Shown here piece after piece: positions 57,043 through 64,000 of a stretch of 64,000 nucleotides of DNA. A program made the translations under genes and the position numbers. The notes under the pieces are model-generated. The model was not told the DNA's origin. It worked only from the letters and a program-made list of their open reading frames with translations, and made no database searches. Where the stretch lies: contig NZ_JAUSYY010000001.1 in NCBI RefSeq assembly GCF_030817175.1, forward strand, positions 806,001-870,000, in the 5' to 3' direction. How positions within the stretch are numbered: position 1 is the stretch's first letter; the number at the start of each line of letters is the position of its first letter. This DNA is from Agromyces ramosus. GTDB taxonomy: Bacteria > Actinomycetota > Actinomycetes > Actinomycetales > Microbacteriaceae.

Positions 57043-60000
57043 TCAGCCACGCAGGAGCTCATCGATGTGAGCTTGCACGGCCGCCTCGGCCTGCTGCCCG
57101 ATGCGAGACCATGCGGACACGATATGGGCTGGAACCGGCCCACGGCCGAGATGGCCACCGGCCGCGAACCACTCCGCGAACGTGCGCCCACCCTTCGACG
57201 AGTTCGAGCCGCCCTCGAGGCCGACGAAGTTGTCGGCGAGGTTCACGACCTCGAGCATCTGCTCCCACGTGAGGTCGCGGAAGCCCGGCATGTCGACGAT
57301 CTGGACGAGCGGGTGGATGTGATCCGCCTCGAGGGTGGTCGCACTCACGTTCGTGTAGATGGGGTCGTGCCCGGGTGATCCCTGGTTGACCATCACCCGG
57401 AGCGCGGGCGTCGGCGTCTCGTCCCGCAGGGCCCTCGCGAGCTCGCGCCCGTTGAGTCCCTCGGTGGCAGACGAGTTGGGGGTCGACAGGCTGCTGGCCG
57501 GCGTCACGCCATCGCTTGCGGAGTCGATCCGCAGCTCGCGCTCGATGTCCGCCCGTACGTCATCGGGCAGCGGCGCATCGGTGAGCAGGCCGTTGCTGGC
57601 AAGCTCATCGTCGATGCTCGTGAGCAGTGCATCGATGTCGGCCGCATCGGACGGCTCGTCGACCTCGTGGGCGGCACCGTCGGAATCGTGCTCGGCAGCG
57701 CTGCCGCGTGGGCTGGGGGCGACAGGGGCGGCGCCTCGCGAGGGTGGGGTCACCGGGGGCGTGTGCGGCTGGTCGGCTTCCGCCCCCGAGATCGAGGCGA
57801 CATCGGCCGGGACAGCGAGATCGGCTGCTGCTGCGAACATCTCAGCGTTCAGTCGCGCACGCACCTCGGCGTCGGTGCTCACCCGGTACTGCTCGTACAG
57901 GGTGTGCAAGCGGCCTTCTTTGAGCGCCAGCGACTCCGGCGTGTGGAACTGCAGCTCCACGCGCTGTCCGGTCGGGCTCGTGAGTGCGACGTTCACGCCC
58001 TGGTACGGGTTGCTGTCGACGAGCCAGTAGTTCTTCACCCGGACGCCCCAACCCTGGGTGCGAAGCGCCGAGAGCGTGTCCCGCACCGCACCGGTGTAGC
58101 CGGCGGCGTCGGTGCGGATCGTGTAGCGCAGCGCATCGGAGACGGCAGAGGCCGCTTCGGCCGGCGTGAGCCCGTCGACCGCGGCGTCGCTGGCGATCTT
58201 TCGCGCCAGTGAGTCGGGCGCCTTGAGCCGGAATTCGAGGCCGGCCAGTTCTCCGTCGACGGATGCCGCGAGCTCCTGCATCAACTGCGTCGTCGCGGGC
58301 TCGATGGCCGCCGCGTTCTCGCCGACGACCGCCGCTGCTTCGTCGACGGTGGCGGCCGTCGGGATCGATCGCATCGTCTCGCGCGAGGCGGTGGTACCGC
58401 CCTCTGCCTGACCCGCCTCCGATGCGGCATCGACTGGCGTGGGCGCCTCAGGGCCACTCGTTTCGGGTGCACCGGTTCGTGCGGGCGCCTCAGGAGCGAC
58501 GTCCGGTGCCCCCGTGCCGGATGCCGGAGCCGCCGTGGGCGCCGCTGGCGGAGTGCCGTGAGTGTACCGGCCGTTGGCGCCATCGACCTCGGTGCGATGC
58601 AGCACGCGGTCGAGGACGAGCTGATCGACCGTCATCGGAGTGCCGTCGGCACCGAGGATCCGTACCTGCAGACCGCCACCATCACGTCCGAACGCCGGGG
58701 CGATCTCTGACACCTCGATGCGTACACCCTGCGGCAGGCGGCTGCCCATCTCGTAGATGGAGTACGCATCGCGCAGGTTGCTCGGCGGCAACGACCGCAT
58801 CTCGAACGGGGTACCGGGGAACGACAGGAAGCCGCCCGACGGATCGCCCATTCGGTCGAGCAGGCTTCCGTAATCCGCGATGAACGCGTCCATGTCGTGG
58901 TACTCCACGAACGAGCCCTGCGTGCCTCCGTCGTTCCCGGGGTAGATCGGACGCCCATCCGCGTTCGTGTACCGAGCCTCCCACTCCGTGCGAGAGAACG
59001 GGGTGCCGTCGGTGTCGCGACCGTAGGGCGCTTCAGGATCGGTGATCAGGTGTGCGATCTCCGCCGGCACCGTGCCCGGGTGGGCGTACGGATCCGCAAG
59101 GGCGCCGCTCTCACCCGGCGCTCGCACGTCGCCATAGCTCGGGTCGATCGGATTCGTCACGCGATCGGGCACCCGCTGCCAGCCCGGCCCGTTGTCGGCG
59201 CCCGAGAATACCGGGTCGCCCATCTCGGGGGTCCACGGGCGGTCGGGGGCAGCAGTCGTCGGGGCATCCGTCGACTCGCCGCGACCGGTCGCGTCGGGCT
59301 GACCCGACTTGGGCGACCCGTCACCGTCGACGGCGGGCGTCGTGGCATCCGGAGCAGTCGAATCGACTCCAGGTGGTACCGGAGCGACGTGATCGGGGTG
59401 GATCGACGCGTCCCAGTTCGTCGCGTTCGGCTCGTGCGGAGGGAACGGCGTCATGGTGCCGTTCTGCGCGTCGAGCGTCCAGACCGTCGTGCCGTCGAAG
59501 TACGCGTTGAACCAGTGTCCGGCACCGGTCGAGCGGTCGACGCCCACGACGCAGTGCGAACCGGCACCCTGGGCGACGAGCGAGTCGATCACCTGCTGCG
59601 GCGTCATCGCGGTCTGCGGGAGGCCCGTGCGCGCCTCCATCTGCGGCGTGGACAACGTGCCCGTGGGCGCCTCGGTGACGGGCGAGCCGTTGAGCACATC
59701 GTTGAGGATCGACGAGGTGTTGCCGCAGTTGTTGTTGTACTCGCTCTTCGGATTGAGCGGGTCGAAGTTCGGGTTGATCGCCTTCAGCGCATCGAGGATC
59801 TGCTGCAGCGTGAGCTTCGTCGGCGGGTTCACCGGTGCCGTGGCGTCGGCTGCACCATCGGAGCCGTCGCCGGTGTTCGAGGTCGGCGCATCCGGTGCGA
59901 CCGGCGCATCGCCGCTGCCCGAGTCGTTCGAGCTGCTGCCGTGAGCTTGGCTGTCGGCGCCTGCATCGGCACCGGTCGCCGGGCCGGGCTTGCCACCCTG

Positions 60001-62367
60001 AGTCGGCGACAAGGTGGACGGCTTCGGCAGCTGCATGGCGAGCACCGCCGCAGCAGCGCCGCCACCCACCGCGGCCGCAGCGGCCGCCTCGGCGTCGACG
60101 TCATCACCGTCGGCTTCAGCATCGTCGTTCGACGAATCGGCGTCTGCGTCATCGCCCTCGGTCGCCGGCGCCTCGGGGTGCGTGGGAGCGGCATCGTCGG
60201 CGGCGGGGGCGTCGGCGTCCTGGCCAGACGACGCGGGCGTCGTGCTCGTGCCCGTGCCTCCGGCTGCCGGCACCGCCTCGGGAGCGGATGCCTCAGGGGC
60301 CGAGGTCTCCGGAGCGGAGGTCTCAGGTGCCGAGGTCTCCGGAGCGGAGGTCTCAGGTGCCGAGGTCTCCGGAGCGGAGGTCTCCGGAGCCGAGGTCTCC
60401 GGAGCCGAGGTCTCCGGAGCCGAGGTCTCAGGGGCGGACGTCTCAGGGGCGGACGTCTCAGGAGCGGACGTCTCAGGAGCGGACGTCTCAGGAGCGGACG
60501 TCTCCGGAGCGGACGTCTCAGGAGCGGACGTCTCAGGAGCGGACGTCTCAGGAGCGGACGTCTCAGGAGCGGACGTCTCAGGAGCGGACGTCTCAGGAGC
60601 GGACGTCTCAGGAGCGGACGTCTCCGGAGCGGACGTCTCCGGGGCGGACGTCTCAGGAGCGGACGTCTCCGGGGCGGACGTCTCAGGAGCAGACGTCTCA
60701 GGAGCAGACGTCTCAGGAGCCGACGAGTCGGGAGCGGCGGGCATCTCGACGCTGGGGCCGCTGTCGCTCCCACCGGTGCCGGCGTCGCCGGTGCCCGGCG
60801 TCGGGGCATCGTTGCTGACGTCGACGGATGATCCGCCACCGCTCGTGTTCGACCCTCCACCGCCGGAACCGGGGGTGGGCGCGCCGTCACCGGGCACGCT
60901 GACGCCGCCGGGTGAAGCCGTCGTCACGGGCGCGGGTCCGCCGCTGCCGCCCGGCGTCGGGATCGTCGTCTGCGACGGGGAGCCGGCGTTGCCGCTGGTC
61001 GGGGTGCTCGTGTGACCACCGCCACCTCCGCCCGGCAGGAAGTGCATGCCGCCGCCCATGAGGGCGCCGAGCACCATGGCGCCTTCGTAGTTGCCCTCCT
61101 CGCCGAAGAGGGTCGCACCGGCGGCCGTGCTGAACGCACCGTCGGCGATGCCGCCGATGACGTTGCCGTGGAACGTGTCGGGGCCGTCGAGGTTGCCCGC
61201 GTTCGGACCGCGGCGTATGGCCGAGGCCGCGCCGCCGACGATCGCGCCGCCACCGCCACCGATCGCCGACGCTGCTGCGTTGCCCCAGACGTCTTGCGCC
61301 TGGTAGTTCGCATCGAACTCGCTGCCGGAGTTCAACCTGATCTGGTTCACCGTGAACGACGCGCCGGCGCTCGCGACACCGGCCGCGGCCGCCTCGTTGA
61401 CCGCCCGTGCGAGCAGTCCCTTGAGTCGATTGCCGATGCGAGCTGCAGCAGACCCGATCGCGCGCATGATGCGGGCGAGATCCTTGCACTTGTCGACGAT
61501 CTTCAGCACCCACTTGCCGACCGTGACGAGGATCTTCGCCGTCATCGCGACTGCACCGGCACCGAAGGAGATTGCGCCGAGGACCGCGCCGATCGCGATC
61601 TCGGCGATGATCTCGATCGCCATCTGCGCGAGGAACCACCGGATCTCGTGCCACGCCTGCTCGACGTTCTGCTTCATCTGGTCGACGTAGTCGCGCATGC
61701 CGTCGGCGGACTCGGCGAGCTCGTCGATCCAGTTTCCGAGCTTGTCGCGGGACTCCTGGATGCTCGCCTGCTGCGGCATCCGGAACCCGGAGACCGACCC
61801 GAGGTCGCCACGCACCGAGCTCGCGATCGGAACGAGTCCGCCCTGCAGGCTGCTCCACGCCGACGATGCGCTGTCGAGCTTGCCGGAGTCGGCACACGGC
61901 AACGGCACCCCGTACTCCCGGAGCTTGTCGAGCACGAAGTCCGCGAACTCCCCCAACGGCTCCTGCGGACCCTCGCCATACGACGTCGGCACCGACGCCG
62001 AGGGTGAGCCGAACGAGGGCCGCAACTCGGCGATGCCGCTCGACTCGGGGGCCTTGCCGGCGCCGACCAGCTGCACGCCGTCGTAGACCCGACCGGTGTT
62101 GTTCACCGCCGCCTCGAGCGATTCGACGAAGTCGGCAGCGAGACGCACGTTCTTCAGCGCCGAGACGGCGTACTCGTCGTAGCCCTGCCCGTCGGTGCCC
62201 TCGCCCTGCGCGAACACTCGCGCGGCCTCGTCGTCGCCCGCCATGTACGTCGTGCCGCGCAGCGAGCTCTCGCAGCTCTCGGCAGCGGCGCGCAGCCTGG
62301 TCGCGAGTCCCCCGAGGGAGCTCGCATCGAGTGCGAGCTGGGAAGCATTCAGTTGCACCGTGGTCAT
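57043..62367 (-). CDS. giant polymorphic toxin: type VII N-module, SAPET-repeat linker, Tox-PL-like, TNT-like, RelA/SpoT-like and HNH domains
   Basis: This is 1774 residues from ATG 62367. (1) Residues 1-240: helical type VII-type N-terminal region. (2) About 249-292: hydrophobic Ala/Gly/Ile segment. (3) Gly/Thr/Pro linker, then 28 SAPET repeats (550-689) and an acidic linker. (4) About 847-990: papain-fold Tox-PL-like domain, with NNNCGNTSS (Cys881), GHWFNAYFDG (His951), TLDAQNG (Asp966). (5) About 1066-1256: TNT-like domain, with DRMGDPSGGFLS (Arg1172), MRSLPP (Arg1191), GGGLQ (Gln1234). (6) About 1371-1500: RelA/SpoT-like domain, with LEFRLKAPDSLARKI, KNYWLVDSNPYQGVN and ELQFHTPESLALK. (7) About 1656-1774: HNH nuclease, with EADHIHPL (His1683, His1685) and NLADNFVGLEGG (Asn1709). 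Three WXG100-type genes precede it and immunity-like genes follow. Domain calls are by motif only. Confidence 0.85.
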   Translation of the reverse strand: MTTVQLNASQLALDASSLGGLATRLRAAAESCESSLRGTTYMAGDDEAARVFAQGEGTDGQGYDEYAVSALKNVRLAADFVESLEAAVNNTGRVYDGVQLVGAGKAPESSGIAELRPSFGSPSASVPTSYGEGPQEPLGEFADFVLDKLREYGVPLPCADSGKLDSASSAWSSLQGGLVPIASSVRGDLGSVSGFRMPQQASIQESRDKLGNWIDELAESADGMRDYVDQMKQNVEQAWHEIRWFLAQMAIEIIAEIAIGAVLGAISFGAGAVAMTAKILVTVGKWVLKIVDKCKDLARIMRAIGSAAARIGNRLKGLLARAVNEAAAAGVASAGASFTVNQIRLNSGSEFDANYQAQDVWGNAAASAIGGGGGAIVGGAASAIRRGPNAGNLDGPDTFHGNVIGGIADGAFSTAAGATLFGEEGNYEGAMVLGALMGGGMHFLPGGGGGGHTSTPTSGNAGSPSQTTIPTPGGSGGPAPVTTASPGGVSVPGDGAPTPGSGGGGSNTSGGGSSVDVSNDAPTPGTGDAGTGGSDSGPSVEMPAAPDSSAPETSAPETSAPETSAPETSAPETSAPETSAPETSAPETSAPETSAPETSAPETSAPETSAPETSAPETSAPETSAPETSAPETSAPETSAPETSAPETSAPETSAPETSAPETSAPETSAPETSAPETSAPETSAPETSAPEASAPEAVPAAGGTGTSTTPASSGQDADAPAADDAAPTHPEAPATEGDDADADSSNDDAEADGDDVDAEAAAAAAVGGGAAAAVLAMQLPKPSTLSPTQGGKPGPATGADAGADSQAHGSSSNDSGSGDAPVAPDAPTSNTGDGSDGAADATAPVNPPTKLTLQQILDALKAINPNFDPLNPKSEYNNNCGNTSSILNDVLNGSPVTEAPTGTLSTPQMEARTGLPQTAMTPQQVIDSLVAQGAGSHCVVGVDRSTGAGHWFNAYFDGTTVWTLDAQNGTMTPFPPHEPNATNWDASIHPDHVAPVPPGVDSTAPDATTPAVDGDGSPKSGQPDATGRGESTDAPTTAAPDRPWTPEMGDPVFSGADNGPGWQRVPDRVTNPIDPSYGDVRAPGESGALADPYAHPGTVPAEIAHLITDPEAPYGRDTDGTPFSRTEWEARYTNADGRPIYPGNDGGTQGSFVEYHDMDAFIADYGSLLDRMGDPSGGFLSFPGTPFEMRSLPPSNLRDAYSIYEMGSRLPQGVRIEVSEIAPAFGRDGGGLQVRILGADGTPMTVDQLVLDRVLHRTEVDGANGRYTHGTPPAAPTAAPASGTGAPDVAPEAPARTGAPETSGPEAPTPVDAASEAGQAEGGTTASRETMRSIPTAATVDEAAAVVGENAAAIEPATTQLMQELAASVDGELAGLEFRLKAPDSLARKIASDAAVDGLTPAEAASAVSDALRYTIRTDAAGYTGAVRDTLSALRTQGWGVRVKNYWLVDSNPYQGVNVALTSPTGQRVELQFHTPESLALKEGRLHTLYEQYRVSTDAEVRARLNAEMFAAAADLAVPADVASISGAEADQPHTPPVTPPSRGAAPVAPSPRGSAAEHDSDGAAHEVDEPSDAADIDALLTSIDDELASNGLLTDAPLPDDVRADIERELRIDSASDGVTPASSLSTPNSSATEGLNGRELARALRDETPTPALRVMVNQGSPGHDPIYTNVSATTLEADHIHPLVQIVDMPGFRDLTWEQMLEVVNLADNFVGLEGGSNSSKGGRTFAEWFAAGGHLGRGPVPAHIVSAWSRIGQQAEAAVQAHIDELLRG
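60301..60720. repeat. 28 tandem 15-bp repeats encoding SAPET
   Basis: 28 units of GA(G/C)GTCTC(A/C)GG(A/G/T)GC(C/G/A) on the plus strand with no length change, coding Ser-Ala-Pro-Glu-Thr on the minus strand (toxin residues 550-689). Nine units at the left have GAG and nineteen GAC at one position, showing block-wise homogenisation. Degenerate units flank it on both sides. Confidence 0.95.
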
Positions 62368-62378
62368 GATCGTCTGCC

Positions 62379-62693
62379 TCAGCTGCCCGGGATACTCGAC
62401 TTGAGCGAGTTCCACATCGTGTCAAGATTCGTGATCGCGGTGTCGTACGCGGCCTGCACGACCTTCGCCTGCGCCTCGAGCTGCGTCGCCGAGGTGTGCA
62501 TCGCCGACGCCGACGCCGCCCACGCCTCGAAGTTGCCGAGGAACGCGCCCATCGCCGGGCCCTGCCACTCGTTCGGCAGCATGTATGCGAAGACGCTCGC
62601 GCCCTGTCGCAACGCGTCGCAATAGTTCTTCAGCTCACCCATCGCGGCGACCAGCTGCGCCAGCTCCGCGACATCCGCCTGCTGCTCAGGCAT
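62379..62693 (-). CDS. WXG100-like helical protein, third of the cluster
   Basis: This 104-residue protein is helical with NEWQGPAMGAFLGNFEAWAAS, a W-x-G turn near residue 43, and ends in MWNSLKSSIPGS. It fits the WXG100/ESAT-6-like hairpin. The start overlaps the stop of the preceding gene by 8 bases and the stop lies 11 bases before the toxin ATG, so it probably acts as secretion partner of the toxin. Confidence 0.75.
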   Translation of the reverse strand: MPEQQADVAELAQLVAAMGELKNYCDALRQGASVFAYMLPNEWQGPAMGAFLGNFEAWAASASAMHTSATQLEAQAKVVQAAYDTAITNLDTMWNSLKSSIPGS

Positions 62694-63351
62694 CTTGCAC
62701 CCCGCTCTGCGTCGCAGCCGACTCGGCCGAGTTCTCGGAATCGCCCTCGGCGGACGCCGCCTCGAGGCCCGCGCCGCCTTCAGGAGCCACGAACGGTTCG
62801 CCATCGGCACCCAACCGGAAGACCCCGGTGCCGATCTGGTCGTCGTCGCCATCGCCGTCGCTGTCACCGGGACCGCCACCCGTGGCCTGACCGCCGCCAC
62901 GACGGCCGACCATTCCTCCGCCGAACTGCTCGACCTCGTCGTCGCCGGCATAGTCACGGCCGAAGAACTCGGCCATGTCCTCGGCCTTCTCCTCGCCGGA
63001 GGCGACGCGGGTGCTCAGTGGCGACGACGCCTTGCGTACCGCGGCGACCGTGGGAGCCGCCCCGTTGAACGAGGTCTTCACCCCGGTCTCGGTGCGGGTA
63101 TAGGTGCCGTCTGCGGCGATCAGCTTCATCTGCAACGTCGACAGCGCCTGGCGCACCATCGCCGCCTGCGTCTCGAAGTTCGCCCACTCCTCGGCGAACT
63201 TGTCGGCGTCCAGACCACGCCACGTCGTCTGCGCCATCGACGTCACCGTCGAGGACACGCCGGCGAGATTCGCGTCGAACGTCGCGATCACGGTGCCGAT
63301 GCGCCCGGCGACATCGCTGAGCGAATCTGCGCGAACCTTGAAGTAGACCAT
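62686..63351 (-). CDS. WXG100-like protein with long disordered acidic tail
   Basis: This is 221 residues. The first 95 form a WXG100-like helical pair with TTWRGLDADKFAEEW (W-x-G at about 43-45). Residues 96-221 are Gly/Asp/Glu/Ser-rich (DSDGDGDDDQIGTG) and likely disordered. Classic WXG100 proteins end near residue 100, so the tail is unusual. It follows the first WXG100 gene across a hairpin and overlaps the third by 8 bases. Confidence 0.75.
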   Translation of the reverse strand: MVYFKVRADSLSDVAGRIGTVIATFDANLAGVSSTVTSMAQTTWRGLDADKFAEEWANFETQAAMVRQALSTLQMKLIAADGTYTRTETGVKTSFNGAAPTVAAVRKASSPLSTRVASGEEKAEDMAEFFGRDYAGDDEVEQFGGGMVGRRGGGQATGGGPGDSDGDGDDDQIGTGVFRLGADGEPFVAPEGGAGLEAASAEGDSENSAESAATQSGVQDA

Positions 63352-63393
63352 GCCAGTCCCCTAGAACCGTCGAGAAGCAATCAGGCGAAGAGA

Positions 63394-63422
63394 GATGCCG
63401 ACGCACACCGTGCGCCGGCATC
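63394..63422 (-). terminator. strong hairpin between first and second WXG100-type genes
   Basis: 13-base arms (63394-63406 and 63410-63422) with one A/C mismatch and a 3-base loop. On the minus strand it is followed by CTCTCTTCGCC, a weak pyrimidine run. It could partly stop transcription, giving more of the first WXG100 protein than of the toxin. Confidence 0.65.
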
Positions 63423-63430
63423 CGCACGGA

Positions 63431-63724
63431 TCAACCGTTGAACGTGCCCGCGATCGCGTTCTCGCTGTCTTCGTACGACAGCGCCGCCTGGTTCAGCAGG
63501 TCGCTGATGCCCTGCAGGGACTCCTTCAGCTGGAGACCGGCCTGGTCCCACTGGGAGTACAGCTCGTTGAAGCTCTGCGACGCCGTGCCGCTCCAGTCGC
63601 CCGAGATCAGCCCCTCGACGAGGGACTTCAGGTTCGACAACTGCGACTCGATGGACTGCGAGCCGCTCGAGAGCTGGCCTGCGACGCCCGCAAGCGAGTC
63701 CGAAGTAACGCGGATTTCCGCCAT
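63431..63724 (-). CDS. WXG100 family type VII secretion protein (EsxA-like)
   Basis: This 97-residue protein shows the canonical helix-turn-helix with GDWSGTASQSF (W-x-G at about 44-46). The C-terminus has Tyr-Glu-Asp-Ser-Glu, the Y-x-x-x-D/E secretion signal. A GAGGAAATC ribosome site precedes the ATG. It is first gene of the toxin operon. Secretion requires an EccC-type ATPase not in this window. Confidence 0.9.
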   Translation of the reverse strand: MAEIRVTSDSLAGVAGQLSSGSQSIESQLSNLKSLVEGLISGDWSGTASQSFNELYSQWDQAGLQLKESLQGISDLLNQAALSYEDSENAIAGTFNG

Positions 63725-63839
63725 GATTTCCTCCGTGGATCAACTGGGAACAACCGGATGCCGTGCCAGCTCCGCGACATCCGCGATGCCTCCGGCTCAC
63801 CCGACTCCCTGAACGCTACCCGATGAGGGGAAATGAGCA

Positions 63840-63859
63840 CATGGGGATCGCTCCCCATG
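63840..63859. terminator. perfect 20-base palindrome between the right-edge gene and the WXG100 operon
   Basis: CATGGGGA-TCGC-TCCCCATG, 11 bases past the stop of the partial gene at the right edge. It may be a weak terminator for it or an operator for the WXG100 operon promoter. Confidence 0.5.
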
Positions 63860-63870
63860 CGCGACGCTGC

Positions 63871-64000
63871 TCAGACCGAGGCGCCGTCGTCGTAGCGAAC
63901 CGCGACGCCACGCGCAGCGGCAACCGTCTCGACGGCGCGGAAGGCGTCGTGGAACGCCGTCACCGGCAGGGCGGCGCCGAACGGCAGCCGGAGCACCGCA
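63871..64000 (-). CDS. C-terminal end of an unidentified protein (continues beyond right edge)
   Basis: An open frame enters from the right edge and ends TGA at 63871, giving 43 residues that end in AAARGVAVRYDDGASV. Codon bias looks coding. It is too short to assign; it would be upstream of the WXG100 operon and read in the same direction. Confidence 0.6.
   Translation of the reverse strand, partial: AVLRLPFGAALPVTAFHDAFRAVETVAAARGVAVRYDDGASV

Noticed and set aside
60301..60720. Possible CRISPR array
   Set aside because: Units are contiguous 15-mers with no unique spacers and stay in frame with the toxin gene.
58897..60831. 644-codon plus-strand frame and other frames rich in Arg-Ser repeats
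   Set aside because: They are the complementary reading of the SAPET repeat and linkers of the toxin gene, not separate proteins.

Overview
The window is a high-GC actinobacterial chromosome segment. Codon use, alanine/glycine-rich proteins, leaderless GTG/ATG starts, a separate groES with CIRCE operators and the gene content point to the family Microbacteriaceae (Agromyces/Microbacterium-like). I cannot fix the genus from sequence alone. I found no tRNA, rRNA, CRISPR array or insertion sequence.

Layout. (1) 1-4.2 kb: the end of a branched-chain amino acid ABC transporter (livM partial, livG, livF) with its lipoprotein binding protein on the other strand. (2) 4.5-9 kb: rarD, heat-shock groES under two CIRCE operators, an SAM methyltransferase with a THUMP-like end, and three tandem DUF4190-type membrane proteins. 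(3) 9-17.7 kb: a compact housekeeping block, glmS-acpS-alr-tsaE-tsaB-rimI-tsaD read leftward, then coaA (rightward) and glmM. It joins amino-sugar and cell-wall precursor synthesis, acyl-carrier activation and the tRNA t6A pathway. (4) 17.7-24.5 kb: rplM-rpsI, truA, an inserted acyltransferase, then rplQ-rpoA-rpsK-rpsM-rpmJ-infA. (5) 24.7-32.4 kb: a mannitol phosphotransferase locus (an EIIB-like protein, HPr, EI, MtlA, MtlF, MtlD) with a divergent PRD-type activator, inserted between the usual neighbours map and infA. MtlA carries a frameshift. (6) 32.5-51.7 kb: map-adk-secY-spc-S10 ribosomal superoperon and the str operon (rpsL-rpsG-fusA-tuf), with an OsmC-like protein and a second acyltransferase inserted between tuf and rpsJ. 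rpsD and rpsN are not at their common positions. (7) 52-64 kb: accessory region. Three small helical WXG100-type proteins precede a 1774-residue polymorphic toxin, followed by a run of small proteins that look like immunity factors.

The most striking object is the 1774-residue protein. Behind a type VII-secretion N-terminal module and a linker of 28 perfect 15-bp repeats (Ser-Ala-Pro-Glu-Thr), it carries what I read as four different effector domains in one chain: a papain-fold Tox-PL-like domain (C881/H951/D966), a TNT-like NAD+ glycohydrolase domain, a RelA/SpoT-like nucleotide synthetase domain and a C-terminal HNH nuclease. Downstream lie an Imm33/DUF2185-like protein, an Imm61-like protein, several unknown small proteins and a stand-alone TNT-related protein whose key Gln appears replaced by Arg. 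Most polymorphic toxins carry a single C-terminal warhead, so this multi-domain version with a multi-gene immunity island is the main candidate for an undescribed system. The type VII secretion machinery itself would lie beyond the right edge.

Family calls rest on motif recognition by eye. No database search was run.
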